Below, piece after piece: positions 33,401-41,583 of a stretch of 64,000 bases of DNA. Made by a program: the position numbers and the translations under genes. Numbering within the stretch: the first letter of the stretch is position 1; every line of letters starts with the position of its first letter. Source of the stretch: Verrucomicrobiota bacterium (lineage in GTDB: Bacteria; Verrucomicrobiota; Verrucomicrobiia; Verrucomicrobiales; V1-33); contig QQNF01000010.1 in assembly GCA_003402705.1 (NCBI GenBank), positions 1 to 64,000 of the forward strand, in the 5' to 3' direction. Under the pieces are notes generated by a model. The model saw nothing but the letters and a program-made list of their open reading frames with translations. It was not told the origin of the DNA and made no database searches.

Positions 33401-34288
33401 CTCTCCCTCGAATCATGGCCCGCGCGCCAACCACTCGTCACATGGCGCCCCGCCCCGGACACCGTCGTCCATTCCCTAGCCTTCTCTAACGACGCCCGAC
33501 GCCTCGCCATGGCCACCGCCGATGGCCACGTCCGCCTCTGGAACCTCGCCGCCTCCGCCGCCGCCCTCCACGACGACGGCTTCTCATTGACCGGACCCTC
33601 ACTCACTTTCCCTAGCCTCACCGACCTCCCTACCTCCGCTGCCCTCTCCACCCACCCGCCTCTCCCCATCGTCCCCTCGCCCCCTCGCGATCCCGCCACC
33701 CCGCCGGAATGCCTCGACCTCTCCCCCGTCGCCAATCTCCAGCTCTCCACCGCATGGTCCAGCGACCCTCTCGACCCTAACGCCCCGACATGGGGCTTCG
33801 GTCAACTCTCCCCCGGCACCCACCGCTGGCACAGCATCTCCTTCGACGTCCGCTGCGCCATCCGCCTCGCCGGCGGCGGTCTCCTCCTCCGCGAACCCTC
33901 CCTGCCCCTCGCCTCCACCATCCCCGTCACTAACCTCCGCGCCGCACGTCTCCACTTCGCCATCGGCTCCATCACCGACACCGACTCCGCCTCCGTCATC
34001 GGTCATCTCATCGTCCACCACGCCTCCGGCTGGCGCTCCGCCATCCCCCTGACCTCCGGCGAATGCGTTAATGGTTCCCTCCTCACCACCGCCGAAGAAC
34101 CCATCCTCACCGCTCCCTCACGCGTCGCATGGCAATCCCCCGCACCCGGCCTCGCCGATCGCCGCACCCTCATCTACCAGTCCTCATGGGTCAATCCATG
34201 GCCCGCAGAACCCATCACCGCCATCACCTTCTCATCCACGATGGAAACCGGCGGCCCTATCCTCTTCGCCATCACCTCCGAACCCTGA
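30431..34288 (+). CDS. Membrane serine/threonine kinase with Zn-ribbon N-terminus and WD40-like sensor
   Basis: 1285 aa. Residues about 21-42 hold a zinc-ribbon (CPQCGGPIAVTPLGPQCPQC). A Hanks-type kinase spans residues about 59-325: glycine loop LGRGGMGIVYRA, lysine in SVALKLLLAG, catalytic loop HRDLKPSNIL, DFGLARF and GSPAYMAPELATG. One membrane helix lies at about 347-370 (ASALTLSAAALVAVAIVLAI). The C-terminal 900 residues have WD40-like blades (SEVVFSPDGKTLAAAGTQRS, TAAFSPDGFLLLTAGWDGMV, ATADGHVRLWNLA). This layout is common in Planctomycetes and Verrucomicrobia. Phosphorylation targets are unknown. The stop is 4 bp from the convergent uvrB stop. Confidence 0.9.
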   Translation: MHHTLVPPTAAPAPSPSPACPQCGGPIAVTPLGPQCPQCLFASIAGDAIEPPSGSRSFGEYELLDVLGRGGMGIVYRAWQPALQRSVALKLLLAGPFASPDFARRFRREAQAAARLRHHGIVTVFDLGDCDGQPYYTMELIEGSTLADSLRAGLPSPAIAASLLEETSRAVAHAHQQGVLHRDLKPSNILLTADGEPRVADFGLARFPDAPDDPQLTLSTSLLGSPAYMAPELATGQPATTASDIYALGAVLYELLTGRPPHLGSSPQEILSHVRDSPIVDPHRLNPSLPRDLETVCLKCLDRDRDRRYPSANALADDLARFSRREPVLARPVSAIGKTWRWCRRYPALASALTLSAAALVAVAIVLAISSRHQKRSADAARAAEKQATAQLHASLIDQARAALLSTDGNRRFQSLNLLRKAKALAPSPDIERLALAALAIPGLRLDQTHNAGPDALPHPAPLGNAWSVLSHFPDHSSVQIFFPDKSPASTPLNLPPAREFSRAPLSPLLTMVASEGRDQSLRVFRRADHSCLLTAPETRWAAFAPDESAILGFKDGKLLRFLLPSGLPDPAWSSPRADPLLYTPLSEVVFSPDGKTLAAAGTQRSAQLLDALTGQRLWRSRMPGPIHSFAWHPLRPVLAIICQDEIVLCDASTGLRTGGWSTRATGDVLTAAFSPDGFLLLTAGWDGMVRLHDWEHGNLLAATPGIGSCATWTPDGLGVLIVDTNSLYQWTALPGTGLSTLGRKARARAVEATLQSFAFDRSSRWLAIVNGPSIEWWSADGTRRMASIPSGPVSSLAFHPNEDLLVASSPSGFAGYPWRESNGTLHIDPAITLWTGGDAKLFSFNPDGSRVATWSASRSQPGTVRLRFLRTGNPWQLTGGTDVYNSGRGPRWSPDSRFIADHCWHGPSVQVWNTDDGSEVFGGPVSSSWSGAHWSPDGLLWSATTYGESTFSPVSWTASPPSPSPLGLIHAAAFSPLGLKATAPGDLGDLSLESWPARQPLVTWRPAPDTVVHSLAFSNDARRLAMATADGHVRLWNLAASAAALHDDGFSLTGPSLTFPSLTDLPTSAALSTHPPLPIVPSPPRDPATPPECLDLSPVANLQLSTAWSSDPLDPNAPTWGFGQLSPGTHRWHSISFDVRCAIRLAGGGLLLREPSLPLASTIPVTNLRAARLHFAIGSITDTDSASVIGHLIVHHASGWRSAIPLTSGECVNGSLLTTAEEPILTAPSRVAWQSPAPGLADRRTLIYQSSWVNPWPAEPITAITFSSTMETGGPILFAITSEP

Positions 34289-34292
34289 CAAC

Positions 34293-36467
34293 TCACCGCT
34301 TCCGCCCGCCCGCCGCCTTCTTCCCGCCCTTCCCGCCCTTCCGGTAACTCACCGGCTGCACCGCCGGCAACCCCGCTCCGCTCTGCAACTCCCGGATCTG
34401 ATCCCTCAACAAGGCCGCCCGCTCAAACTCCAGCGCCGCACTCGCTTCCATCATCTCCACCTGCAGTTGCGCCACCACCTCCGCCACATCCTCATCCCCG
34501 CCACGCTCGGCCACCTTCCCGTCCGTCCCCTCCGTCGCCGCCATCTTCAGGGTCTCCTGCATTCTCCGCGGCACCGGCATCGGCACCAACCCCCGCTCCT
34601 CGTTGTACGCCATCTGCATCCGCCGGTGATAGGTCGTGATCCCAATCAGCGCCTGAATGCTCTTCGTCATCACATCCGCAAACAATATCACCTCCCCATT
34701 CACATGCCGCGCCGCCCGACCCGCCGTCTGAATCAGGCTCGTCTCGCTCCGCAGATACCCTTCCTTATCCGCATCCAGAATGCACACCAGCGACACCTCC
34801 GGCAGATCCAATCCCTCCCGCAGCAGGTTGATCCCCACCAGAATATCAAACTCCCCAGCCCGCAGCCCACGCAGAATCTCCACCCGCTCGATCGCATTCA
34901 CATCACTGTGCACATACCGCACCCGCAGATTCACTCCCCTCAGATAATCCGTCAGATCCTCCGCCGTCCGCTTTGTTAGCGTCGTCACCAGCACCCGCTC
35001 CCCTCGCTCCACCCGCAACCGGCACTGCTCGATCGTCTCGTCAATCTGCCCCTTCAGCGGCTTCATCGTGATCACAGGATCCAGTAATCCCGTCGGCCGG
35101 ATGATCTGCTCCGCTATCAGCACTTTCCCCGGATTCACCACATCAAATGTCTCCACCGGATCCGCCGTCCCCGAAATCCGCGGCGTCAGCGCAGGCACCG
35201 TCTCCCCGTCCCCGATCCTCGCCCTCAGATGCGGAATATACCCCTCATTCCCCACCACGCTGTTCTCCACCTCAAACCGCGCCGGCGTCGCACTCACATA
35301 CAGAATCTGCCCAGTCCGCGCCATGAACTCCGAAAACCTCAGCGGCCGATTGTCCAGCGCACTCGGCAGCCGGAACCCGAAGTCCACCAGCGTCGACTTC
35401 CGGCTGTGGTCCCCCTCATACATCCCGCCAATCTGCGGAATGCTCGCATGACTCTCATCCACAATCAGCATGAAATCGTCAGGAAAGAAATCCAGCAGCG
35501 TGTACGGCGTCGCCCCGGGCTCACGGCCCGTCAGATGCCGGCTGTAATTCTCAATCCCCTGACAAAACCCCATCTCCCTCATCATCTCCAGATCATAATC
35601 CGTCCGCTGCCGGATCCGCTGCGCCTCCAGAAACTTCCCCTGCTCCTCAAACCACGCCACCCGCGCATCCAGTTCCTCACGAATACTCGTCTGCGCCGAC
35701 CTCAGCTTCTCCGCCGCCGTCACAAACTGCTTCGCCGGATAAAACGTGAACGCCTCCACCACCTCCCTCGTGTTCCCCGTCAGCGGATCAAACACACTCA
35801 ACCGGTCAATCTCATCCCCGAAAAACTCCACCCGCACACCGTCATTCTCCAGACTCGCCGGCCACACCTCCACCACATCCCCACGCGCCCGAAACCTCCC
35901 GCGCTGAAACGCAATGTCATTCCGCTCATACAGCAGATCCACTAACCGCGTCAGAAAATGCTCGCGCCTCATCTCCATCCCACGCCTCACCGGAAACATC
36001 GCGTCCGCATAATCATCCGGTGACCCCAACCCGTAAATGCAGCTCACACTCGCCACCACAATCACATCCTCCCTCGTCAGCAGCGCACTCATCGTGCTCA
36101 GCCTCAACCGCTCGATCTCGTCGTTGATGCTCGAATCCTTCTCAATGTACGTGTCACTCCGCGGAATGTAAGCTTCCGGCTGATAGTAATCAAAGTAACT
36201 CACAAAATACTCGACCGCATTCTCCGGAAAAAACTGCTTCAGCTCCGAATACAACTGCGCCGCCAGGGTCTTGTTGTGACTCATCAGCAGCGTCGGCTTC
36301 CCCGTCTCCGCCACCACGTTCGCCATCGTGAACGTCTTCCCGGACCCAGTCACCCCCAGCAGGGTCTGATGCTTGTTCCCGGCCCGCACCGACTTCACAA
36401 GCTTCGCAATCGCCTGCGCCTGGTCCCCGGACGGCGGATACGGTGAATGAAGTTGGAACTCTGCCAC
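34293..36467 (-). CDS. uvrB: Excinuclease ABC subunit B
   Basis: 724 aa, slightly longer than the usual 660-680. Walker A in TLLGVTGSGKTFTMANVVAE, the beta-hairpin region YFVSYFDYYQPEAYIPRSDT and YIEKDSSINDEIERLRLSTM, DEAD-like LIVDESHASIPQIGGM, helicase motif VTTLTKRTAEDLTDYLRGVN, and QTAGRAARHVNGEVILFADV. A C-terminal UVR motif (EASAALEFERAALLRDQIRE) binds UvrC. UvrB verifies DNA damage and loads UvrC in nucleotide excision repair. The extra length is mainly a basic, glycine/lysine-rich tail (RKGGKGGKKAAGGRKR). It is convergent with the kinase and 129 bp from tRNA-Leu. Confidence 0.97.
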   Translation of the reverse strand: MAEFQLHSPYPPSGDQAQAIAKLVKSVRAGNKHQTLLGVTGSGKTFTMANVVAETGKPTLLMSHNKTLAAQLYSELKQFFPENAVEYFVSYFDYYQPEAYIPRSDTYIEKDSSINDEIERLRLSTMSALLTREDVIVVASVSCIYGLGSPDDYADAMFPVRRGMEMRREHFLTRLVDLLYERNDIAFQRGRFRARGDVVEVWPASLENDGVRVEFFGDEIDRLSVFDPLTGNTREVVEAFTFYPAKQFVTAAEKLRSAQTSIREELDARVAWFEEQGKFLEAQRIRQRTDYDLEMMREMGFCQGIENYSRHLTGREPGATPYTLLDFFPDDFMLIVDESHASIPQIGGMYEGDHSRKSTLVDFGFRLPSALDNRPLRFSEFMARTGQILYVSATPARFEVENSVVGNEGYIPHLRARIGDGETVPALTPRISGTADPVETFDVVNPGKVLIAEQIIRPTGLLDPVITMKPLKGQIDETIEQCRLRVERGERVLVTTLTKRTAEDLTDYLRGVNLRVRYVHSDVNAIERVEILRGLRAGEFDILVGINLLREGLDLPEVSLVCILDADKEGYLRSETSLIQTAGRAARHVNGEVILFADVMTKSIQALIGITTYHRRMQMAYNEERGLVPMPVPRRMQETLKMAATEGTDGKVAERGGDEDVAEVVAQLQVEMMEASAALEFERAALLRDQIRELQSGAGLPAVQPVSYRKGGKGGKKAAGGRKR

Positions 36468-36595
36468 AATCTCTGATCAGTTCCCTCCCCTCTCCCCCCG
36501 TTCCTCCCCCCACTCAACAAGGAAACCTCCACCCAAAAGCTTCTCCTTGCACCCACCCCACTCCAGTGCTCTCTACCCCCGCAACTGCATCCCCG

Positions 36596-36681
36596 GCCGG
36601 AATGGTGGAATGGTAGACGCTACGGATTCAAAATCCGTTGCCCGCAAGGGCGTGTGGGTTCGAGTCCCACTTCCGGTACCA
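36596..36681 (+). tRNA. tRNA-Leu (anticodon CAA)
   Basis: 86 nt including an encoded CCA. Acceptor GCCGGAA pairs with TTCCGGT (one G-U), anticodon stem ACGGA/TCCGT holds the loop TTCAAAA with anticodon CAA at its centre, a class II variable arm GCCCGCAAGGGCG is present, and the T-arm is GTGGGTTCGAGTCCCAC. Its 3' 62 bp (with two bases past CCA) are repeated at 49030-49091, so it is the integration site of the island to its right. Confidence 0.95.
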
Positions 36682-36683
36682 CT
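36622..36683 (+). repeat. attL: 62-bp direct repeat, left end of the island
   Basis: From the anticodon stem of tRNA-Leu to two bases past its CCA. Identical over all 62 positions to 49030-49091; sequence diverges immediately on both sides. Because the repeat restores the tRNA 3' end, the tRNA stays functional after integration. Confidence 0.93.
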
Positions 36684-36952
36684 CTAAACCCCTGAAAATC
36701 AGGGGATTCCGACGGGAAAGCGAGCGAAAGACGGGTAGTCGGAAAACCCCGGGAAATGCCCATAAATGGCCATGAATGCAGGAAAAACCCGGAACAAACC
36801 CGGAACGGATTCGTGAGGTATTCCAGCCCCACCCTCCGCCGCCCGCGGATTGCTCCCCGGAACACCTCCGCCGTCGACCCTCACCTCCACAATCGCCCTT
36901 ATGCGGCCATTCCGAACTTGTCGATTACCGCTTAATCCGGCAGAATCAGGGG

Positions 36953-37111
36953 ATGAATCCGGACCACGAAGAATTCCCCGTTACCCTCGACGACGCCACA
37001 AAGGCAAAACTGGACGAAGTCGTTACAGCCACCGGGCTCCCCGCCGGGGAGGTTCTCCGCCTCGCGATTGAAACCGGGTTGCGTGTGATGGAGTCGGCGC
37101 GGCAGAATTGA
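36953..37111 (+). CDS. Small ribbon-helix-helix-like protein
   Basis: 52 aa from the ATG at 36953, preceded by AGGGG. Reads MNPDHEEFPVTLDDATKAKL, DEVVTATGLPAGEVLRLAIE and TGLRVMESARQN. A short strand followed by two helices is the pattern of ribbon-helix-helix DNA-binding proteins (compare the TATGLPAGEVLRLAI helix-turn). It probably acts as a small repressor or antitoxin-like regulator for the island. Decayed copies of the same ORF occur near 39187-39255 and 42396-42450, each before another cargo gene. The stop is 38 bp before the next gene. Confidence 0.6.
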   Translation: MNPDHEEFPVTLDDATKAKLDEVVTATGLPAGEVLRLAIETGLRVMESARQN

Positions 37112-37149
37112 ACGCTGACAGGGGGCGGTTCGGGGTGTATTCAGCCACC
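37112..37149 (+). promoter_or_regulatory. Repeated cargo-gene leader, copy 1
   Basis: GGCGGTTCGGGGTGTATTCA, ending with GCCACC before ATG. Related sequence occurs at 39263-39285 and 40779-40816 (GGTGGTTCGGGCGTGTATTC), the latter again directly before a start codon. It may carry the promoter or ribosome-binding region shared by cargo genes; which of these is not shown. Confidence 0.5.
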
Positions 37150-39018
37150 ATGAAACCGAAACAGAAAACGACCCTCGCCGCCGCCATGCGCCCCTCCGCC
37201 GCCTTTTTCATCGCCAGCCTCGTCTCACTCCTTCGGACTCACGCTGCCCCTGGTGACCTCGATCCCACCTTCGGATCGGGCGGAAAGGCACTCTTCTCCA
37301 TGAATGGTATTGGTGGCATGGCATCGCTGGTCCTTCAATCCGACGGCAAGATTATAGCTGCCGGAGGAGCTCGTCTTGTCAGATTCTTGCCGGATGGCAC
37401 CCTGGATCCAGATTTCAATTCCGGCGGCATCATTAGTCTGTCGTATCAGCACGTAGGGCCAGGATGGGCAGATTTGGCCGTCTTGGCCGACGGGAAGATC
37501 TTAGCTTGTGCGAACCGCACACTTAGGCGTTGGCATCCCGACGGAAGCCCAGACACATCATTCAATGAAACCGGCGTGATCGCTCTACCGGGCCAAGCAT
37601 TTGATCTGACACTAGACGATACACGGAGAATTCTCGTCGGCATGCACTCCGGTCTGGCACGCTACACTTCCAACGGAAGCCTCGACCTAAGCTTCGGACA
37701 GTCTGGGATCGCACTGTATCGACCGCCAAACTATCGATCCGTCACAAGCGTTGCCTCGTTTCCGGGCGGGGGCTCTCTCGTAATGGAAGATGAAAACGGC
37801 GGGTGGGGCTGGGGCGTGATCACCAAACTCAATTCCGCTGGCGTTGAGGACTCCGGATTTCCACTTATTCAGGTTTTAGTCGGCATGGGTCGCATGGAAA
37901 TCGAGGGACAACGTGCGATCTATTACTCCAATGGGATCGGGATCTCACTAATCGACTTTCAGGGCAATTTGGAATCTGTCTTGTCCGGACCGGACATACT
38001 CAGCGGCGTAAATGGTTTCACCAAGCAGCGCGATGGAAAGTTCATCATGGTCGGGTCAAGTCTAAATCCGATCACTGGTCGTTCTGATGTCTCTATCCGG
38101 AGAGTTCTCCCCGACGGCGCACGGGACACTTCATTCGCCAACGACGGAGTCAGGAACGTTGTTACTGGCAGCTTCCAATCCGGTGCCAATCGTGCCGTAG
38201 TCCAGCGCGACGGCAAGATCGTTGTCGCCGCCATCAGCGATACCAACGTCTTGGTTCTTCGACTCCTCGGCGACGACCCAGACATCACCGTTGAGTATCC
38301 GCTGGGAACCAGTCTGGCGGCGGTGCCCGTGCCAACCATCGATTTCGGCCCCGTCGTGGCAGGCCAGTCACAGACACGGAGCGTGTACCTGTCGAACCGG
38401 GGCCCTGCTGACCTTGAAGGCTTGAAGGTCGTGCGGGGAGCAGCCGGAACTCCTTCCGAATTCACCATTGCCTCCGAGATTCCCGCAACACTCGCGACTG
38501 GAGAATCCGTGCCACTCACTCTGGTCCTGACCCCGTCATCTCCCGGCAAAAAGACGGCTACCTTTGAAATTCAGAGCAACGATCCAGACGAGAGCCCATT
38601 CACGCTTTCCCTCACTGGCCGTCAGGCAACCGCCACCGATCTCTGGAGACAGACGCATTTCGGCAGCATGGACGAAACAGGAATCGCCGCGGACCAGAGC
38701 GACCCGGATGCCGACGGAATCGCCAACCTCGTCGAATTTGCCCTCGGAAGTCATCCGAAGGAGTCCACGCCGAATACCGGAACACTTGTCAGAAATGGCA
38801 GTACCCTTGAATTCACTTACTGGCGCTCTAAAGCCGCCCTCGGAGAAATCGCATTCGTCCGTGAATTCTCCCAGTCACTCGCCGAGGGATGGAGTCAGGT
38901 CGGCGGCATGGTGGAAACCATTGTCGAAGAAACCACCGAACTTCAAAGGGTGCGCGTGACCACCCCCGCAGGCACCGCCGGACGGCGCTTCGTCCGCCTC
39001 CGCGTCACCCGTCGATAA
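37150..39018 (+). CDS. Secreted delta-60-repeat beta-propeller protein with ASH-like domain
   Basis: 622 aa from the ATG at 37150, which opens a signal peptide (MKPKQKTTLAAAMRPSAAFF, then IASLVSLLRTHAAPGD). Residues 25-380 contain delta-60 repeats: LDPTFGSGGKALFSMNG, PDGTLDPDFNSGGI, PDGSPDTSFNETGV, SNGSLDLSFGQSGI. Residues about 390-490 form an ASPM-SPD-2-Hydin/choice-of-anchor-like Ig domain (VPTIDFGPVVAGQSQTRSVY, then FEIQSNDPDESPFTLSLTG). The end has DPDADGIANLVEFALGSHPK and a final beta module. Typical of Verrucomicrobiota exported proteins; function unknown. It is the first large cargo gene after the small RHH-like ORF. Confidence 0.75.
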   Translation: MKPKQKTTLAAAMRPSAAFFIASLVSLLRTHAAPGDLDPTFGSGGKALFSMNGIGGMASLVLQSDGKIIAAGGARLVRFLPDGTLDPDFNSGGIISLSYQHVGPGWADLAVLADGKILACANRTLRRWHPDGSPDTSFNETGVIALPGQAFDLTLDDTRRILVGMHSGLARYTSNGSLDLSFGQSGIALYRPPNYRSVTSVASFPGGGSLVMEDENGGWGWGVITKLNSAGVEDSGFPLIQVLVGMGRMEIEGQRAIYYSNGIGISLIDFQGNLESVLSGPDILSGVNGFTKQRDGKFIMVGSSLNPITGRSDVSIRRVLPDGARDTSFANDGVRNVVTGSFQSGANRAVVQRDGKIVVAAISDTNVLVLRLLGDDPDITVEYPLGTSLAAVPVPTIDFGPVVAGQSQTRSVYLSNRGPADLEGLKVVRGAAGTPSEFTIASEIPATLATGESVPLTLVLTPSSPGKKTATFEIQSNDPDESPFTLSLTGRQATATDLWRQTHFGSMDETGIAADQSDPDADGIANLVEFALGSHPKESTPNTGTLVRNGSTLEFTYWRSKAALGEIAFVREFSQSLAEGWSQVGGMVETIVEETTELQRVRVTTPAGTAGRRFVRLRVTRR

Positions 39019-39045
39019 CCGATGACGTAGGCGCAGGCTCTTCGG

Positions 39046-39300
39046 TTCCCCGCCCCGCCCCACCACCACCCCTCCCACCCCTAGGCCCCGGAATCAGGGA
39101 CAGCCTCCTTTATATGGACCCCTTCAAAAAATTGGGAGAATTCCGCGATGATTCCGGACCCCTTGAATAATTTGTCGCCTGCTTCGACGACGCCCCGAAG
39201 GAGCGGATTGAGGAAATGAGCGGGAGGTGGAGCGAGTCGGCGCGACAGAATGGAATCCCTCGACAACGGCGGTTCGGGTGTGTATCTCCCCGCAAAACGA
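39046..39300 (+). repeat. Degenerate repeat block: decayed small ORF plus leader, copy 2
   Basis: Starts with a roughly 50-bp sequence also found at 42264-42314 (CCGCCCCGCCCCACCACCAC and CCCCTAGGCCCCGGAAT). At 39187-39255 it reads DDAPKERIEEMSG and WSESARQN, a worn copy of the small ORF at 36953 (DDATKAKLDE, MESARQN). The leader GGCGGTTCGGGTGTGTAT follows at 39263. The order, small ORF then leader then cargo gene, matches copy 1. Confidence 0.6.
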
Positions 39301-39390
39301 AACCCGCACCGCTTCAATCGCCCGCATCGGGAACCCCGATTAGCTTCAATCCGCAGGCCCGCCTCTCACCAAGAATAAATCCAGACGAGA

Positions 39391-40218
39391 ATGAACCAGT
39401 ATTACCACGCGGACGAGTCCGGAAATTCCGTCGGCCCGGTGTCCTCGGATGAGTTGATGCGATTGCACAAGGACGGCGTGATCAGGTCAACGACGCTTAT
39501 CACGGAAGCGAACCAAGAAACTTGGATTCCGCTCTACAAATTCGGCTTCACAAGCGGACCTTCGGCTGACACCAGCGCCCTCAAGGAGTGCCCGCTGTGC
39601 GGTGAATCGATTGGGTCCGGCATCTTCGGATCGAATTCCCTGATATCGCCAATCGTTGCCGCACTCATTAAAGAATACTGCCCGGAACAGTCGGTCCGGC
39701 GGTGCGAAAAGTGCGCGAGCGGGATTCTTGGGAATGCCAAGGAGCGTTTCACTGCCGAGCGAAATGGATTGGTTCGCGTTATTCAGACCGAACTTCAAGC
39801 GATTCCAATTCTCTCACTCCAAGCTCCTCTTCATTGGGACTACAGGGTTTGCGGGCTTGTGACAGGCCAGTCTGTGATCGGCACTGGTCCGCTATCGGAA
39901 TTCTCATCCGCTATCACCGATCTCTTCGGCTCTCAATCCAACGCATATCGCAGAAAGATAAAGGAAGGTGAGACCCATTGCGCGACCATGCTGAGGAACG
40001 AAGCGTTTGAGATTGGGGGAAACGCTGTGCTTGCGGCAGACGTTGACTATGCCGAGTTGGGCGGCGCAAAGGGGATGCTCATGGTCTGCATGACCGGAAC
40101 GGCAGTCCTGCTTGGCAACGCTGAGATTCTTGGTGAGAACACGGTGCAATCACTCACCCGACTTGGGGAATGCAAGGCCCGCCTCGACTACATATCGAGC
40201 TTGGCGGTAGAATCATAG
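39391..40218 (+). CDS. GYF_2 domain protein with a YbjQ-like C-terminal domain
   Basis: 275 aa. Residues 1-55 match GYF_2/DUF4339 (MNQYYHADESGNSVGPVSSD, ELMRLHKDGVI, then TWIPLYKFGF), a small domain that often starts bacterial membrane-associated proteins. Next is a zinc-binding-like segment with CPLCGES and CEKCASG. Residues about 155-255 resemble YbjQ/UPF0145 (CGLVTGQSVIGTGPLSEFSS, GNAVLAADVDYAELGG, GMLMVCMTGTAVLLG). YbjQ-like proteins form pentamers of unclear function. No membrane helix is seen. It is one of two GYF_2-type proteins in the island. Confidence 0.7.
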   Translation: MNQYYHADESGNSVGPVSSDELMRLHKDGVIRSTTLITEANQETWIPLYKFGFTSGPSADTSALKECPLCGESIGSGIFGSNSLISPIVAALIKEYCPEQSVRRCEKCASGILGNAKERFTAERNGLVRVIQTELQAIPILSLQAPLHWDYRVCGLVTGQSVIGTGPLSEFSSAITDLFGSQSNAYRRKIKEGETHCATMLRNEAFEIGGNAVLAADVDYAELGGAKGMLMVCMTGTAVLLGNAEILGENTVQSLTRLGECKARLDYISSLAVES

Positions 40219-40267
40219 TGCCACCGGCCCTCCTCCATGGGAAGTGAGTAGGCATCCGCCGTGAAAT

Positions 40268-40687
40268 CTACGCGATACGGCTAAGGAGTCGCCAAGTCTG
40301 GGTAGCGGGGTCGTGCAAGTAGTGATCCGTTGGGACGAGTTCCCCCGTATTCAGAAACGCCAGAACATCAGCAAGGGGCCAGGTCCCGATAATTTCGCCA
40401 TCCCGCCGGATTGTCAGTTGATCCGGTACATCGGCAAGGCTGCTGGCGGGATTTACGGGGGCGGCGGGGCGGGCGGCGCGATGGGTGGCGTGGAGTGCCG
40501 CGGTGGCGGCGCGTTCCGCAGAAGCGCGATTACCCAACATCACCGCAATGATGACTCCCAGCGGACCGAATAGCAGCCCAACGACAAATCCGTTCCCCCG
40601 TTGCTCAGGCCCTGCCAAGTTGCAGCCAATGAGCCCGCAAAGTATCCAGACGAGAGCAACACCATGCATGATTTCCAAAAGCTGCAC
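40268..40687 (-). CDS. Small membrane protein with a C-terminal GYF_2-like domain
   Basis: 139 aa. Two hydrophobic segments at the N-terminus (MHGVALVWILCGLIGCNLAG and GNGFVVGLLFGPLGVIIAVM), a proline/alanine linker, then DQLTIRRDGEIIGTWPLADV, LAFLNTGELVPTDHYLHDPA and TQTWRLL. The end matches the GYF_2 pattern with W and a late W-x-x-L. The start could be the ATG seven codons in. It is convergent with the GYF_2/YbjQ-like gene, with 49 bp between stops, and may act with it at the membrane; that is inference. Confidence 0.6.
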   Translation of the reverse strand: MQLLEIMHGVALVWILCGLIGCNLAGPEQRGNGFVVGLLFGPLGVIIAVMLGNRASAERAATAALHATHRAARPAAPVNPASSLADVPDQLTIRRDGEIIGTWPLADVLAFLNTGELVPTDHYLHDPATQTWRLLSRIA

Positions 40688-40778
40688 GATACTGAGCGAA
40701 CGGCGTATGCGTCAAGGCGTGACCGCAGCGGAGAGCGCGGGCAATTGCGGATCTGGTCAGCGGAGGGAAAAGTGGATC

Positions 40779-40816
40779 AGTGACAACGGTGGTTCGGGCG
40801 TGTATTCAGCGCCATC
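40779..40816 (+). promoter_or_regulatory. Repeated cargo-gene leader, copy 3
   Basis: GGTGGTTCGGGCGTGTATTC, then AGCGCCATC directly before the ATG at 40817. It matches the leader at 37112 and has the same spacing to the start codon to within a few bases. Confidence 0.5.
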
Positions 40817-41374
40817 ATGAATCCGAAAACCATCGCCGCCGCCCTCGCCCTCCTCTCAATCGGCTCCGCCCCCGCAAGTGAAGCCGTGACGCTCACTTGG
40901 AAGAAGGACGCGCCAGAGAACGCGCAAACGGCAGTCCTCACGCTGGCAGCCGGGGAGAGCTTGAAAGCAGTTTGGGGCGGAGAGCGAGTAAATGGAGGCG
41001 ATCAGGTTCAGAATCATATCCGGGTGAGGCTCTCAGTTACGAAAGGCTCCGAAACGTGGCTCGCGAACCTAGTGGACGCCCATAACTTCGGATCGGGAAT
41101 CGCTGTCCTGAACTTTCAAATAACGGGACCGGCAGTCATCCGGCTTGTTCCCAACGATCCGACGGGAACCACCGTCACATCCGTTGCCACTTTCGACGTC
41201 ACCCGCGTCGGCACCGCAAGCCCTCCCGCGGAAGTCCCACAGGAGGCTGGCAGCGACTTCGACGTCATCCTCGAACAGAGCAGCGATCTTGTGAACTGGA
41301 CGCCCGCGAACCCCGGCACCTACTCCGGCACCGAAACGAAGCGATTCTTCCGCACCCGGATCGTGAAGAAGTGA
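40817..41374 (+). CDS. Small secreted protein with terminal S-x-D-L-x-x-W module
   Basis: 185 aa with a signal peptide (MNPKTIAAALALLSIGSAPA). A beta-rich domain follows (SEAVTLTWKKDAPENAQTAV, LTLAAGESLKAVWGGERVNG, FQITGPAVIRLVPNDPTGTT). The C-terminus reads FDVILEQSSDLVNWTPANPG and KRFFRTRIVKK, the same short module found at the ends of the large secreted proteins outside the island. Relics of homologues lie at 43430-43573 (C-terminal half) and 44528-44735 (N-terminal half). Function unknown. Confidence 0.7.
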   Translation: MNPKTIAAALALLSIGSAPASEAVTLTWKKDAPENAQTAVLTLAAGESLKAVWGGERVNGGDQVQNHIRVRLSVTKGSETWLANLVDAHNFGSGIAVLNFQITGPAVIRLVPNDPTGTTVTSVATFDVTRVGTASPPAEVPQEAGSDFDVILEQSSDLVNWTPANPGTYSGTETKRFFRTRIVKK

Positions 41375-41583
41375 GCGGATGCCGATGGGGCCATCCCCGG
41401 CCGCCCCGGAACAATTGCACCCCCGGCAGCAGTTGCCCCCAAGCACGTGACGCCTGGCCCTGTCGTCGCGCTCCGGCCCGCCTTCGTCCCGCTTCGTCAC
41501 CCCAGAAGGAGATGCACACACCCCAATCTGAGCAGCGCTCACGACATCTCCTAGCAGGGATCGACTCGCCGCCTCTCTTAATC

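Noticed and set aside
34071-34979. 302-codon + strand ORF opposite uvrB
   Set aside because: Low-complexity R/P/H-rich translation opposite a certain uvrB gene.
36620-36865. Minus-strand ORF ending [16 protein letters not shown]
   Set aside because: It is the antisense translation of tRNA-Leu, a well-known annotation artefact. The same applies to the start of the long + frame at 49060 (WVRVPLPVP).
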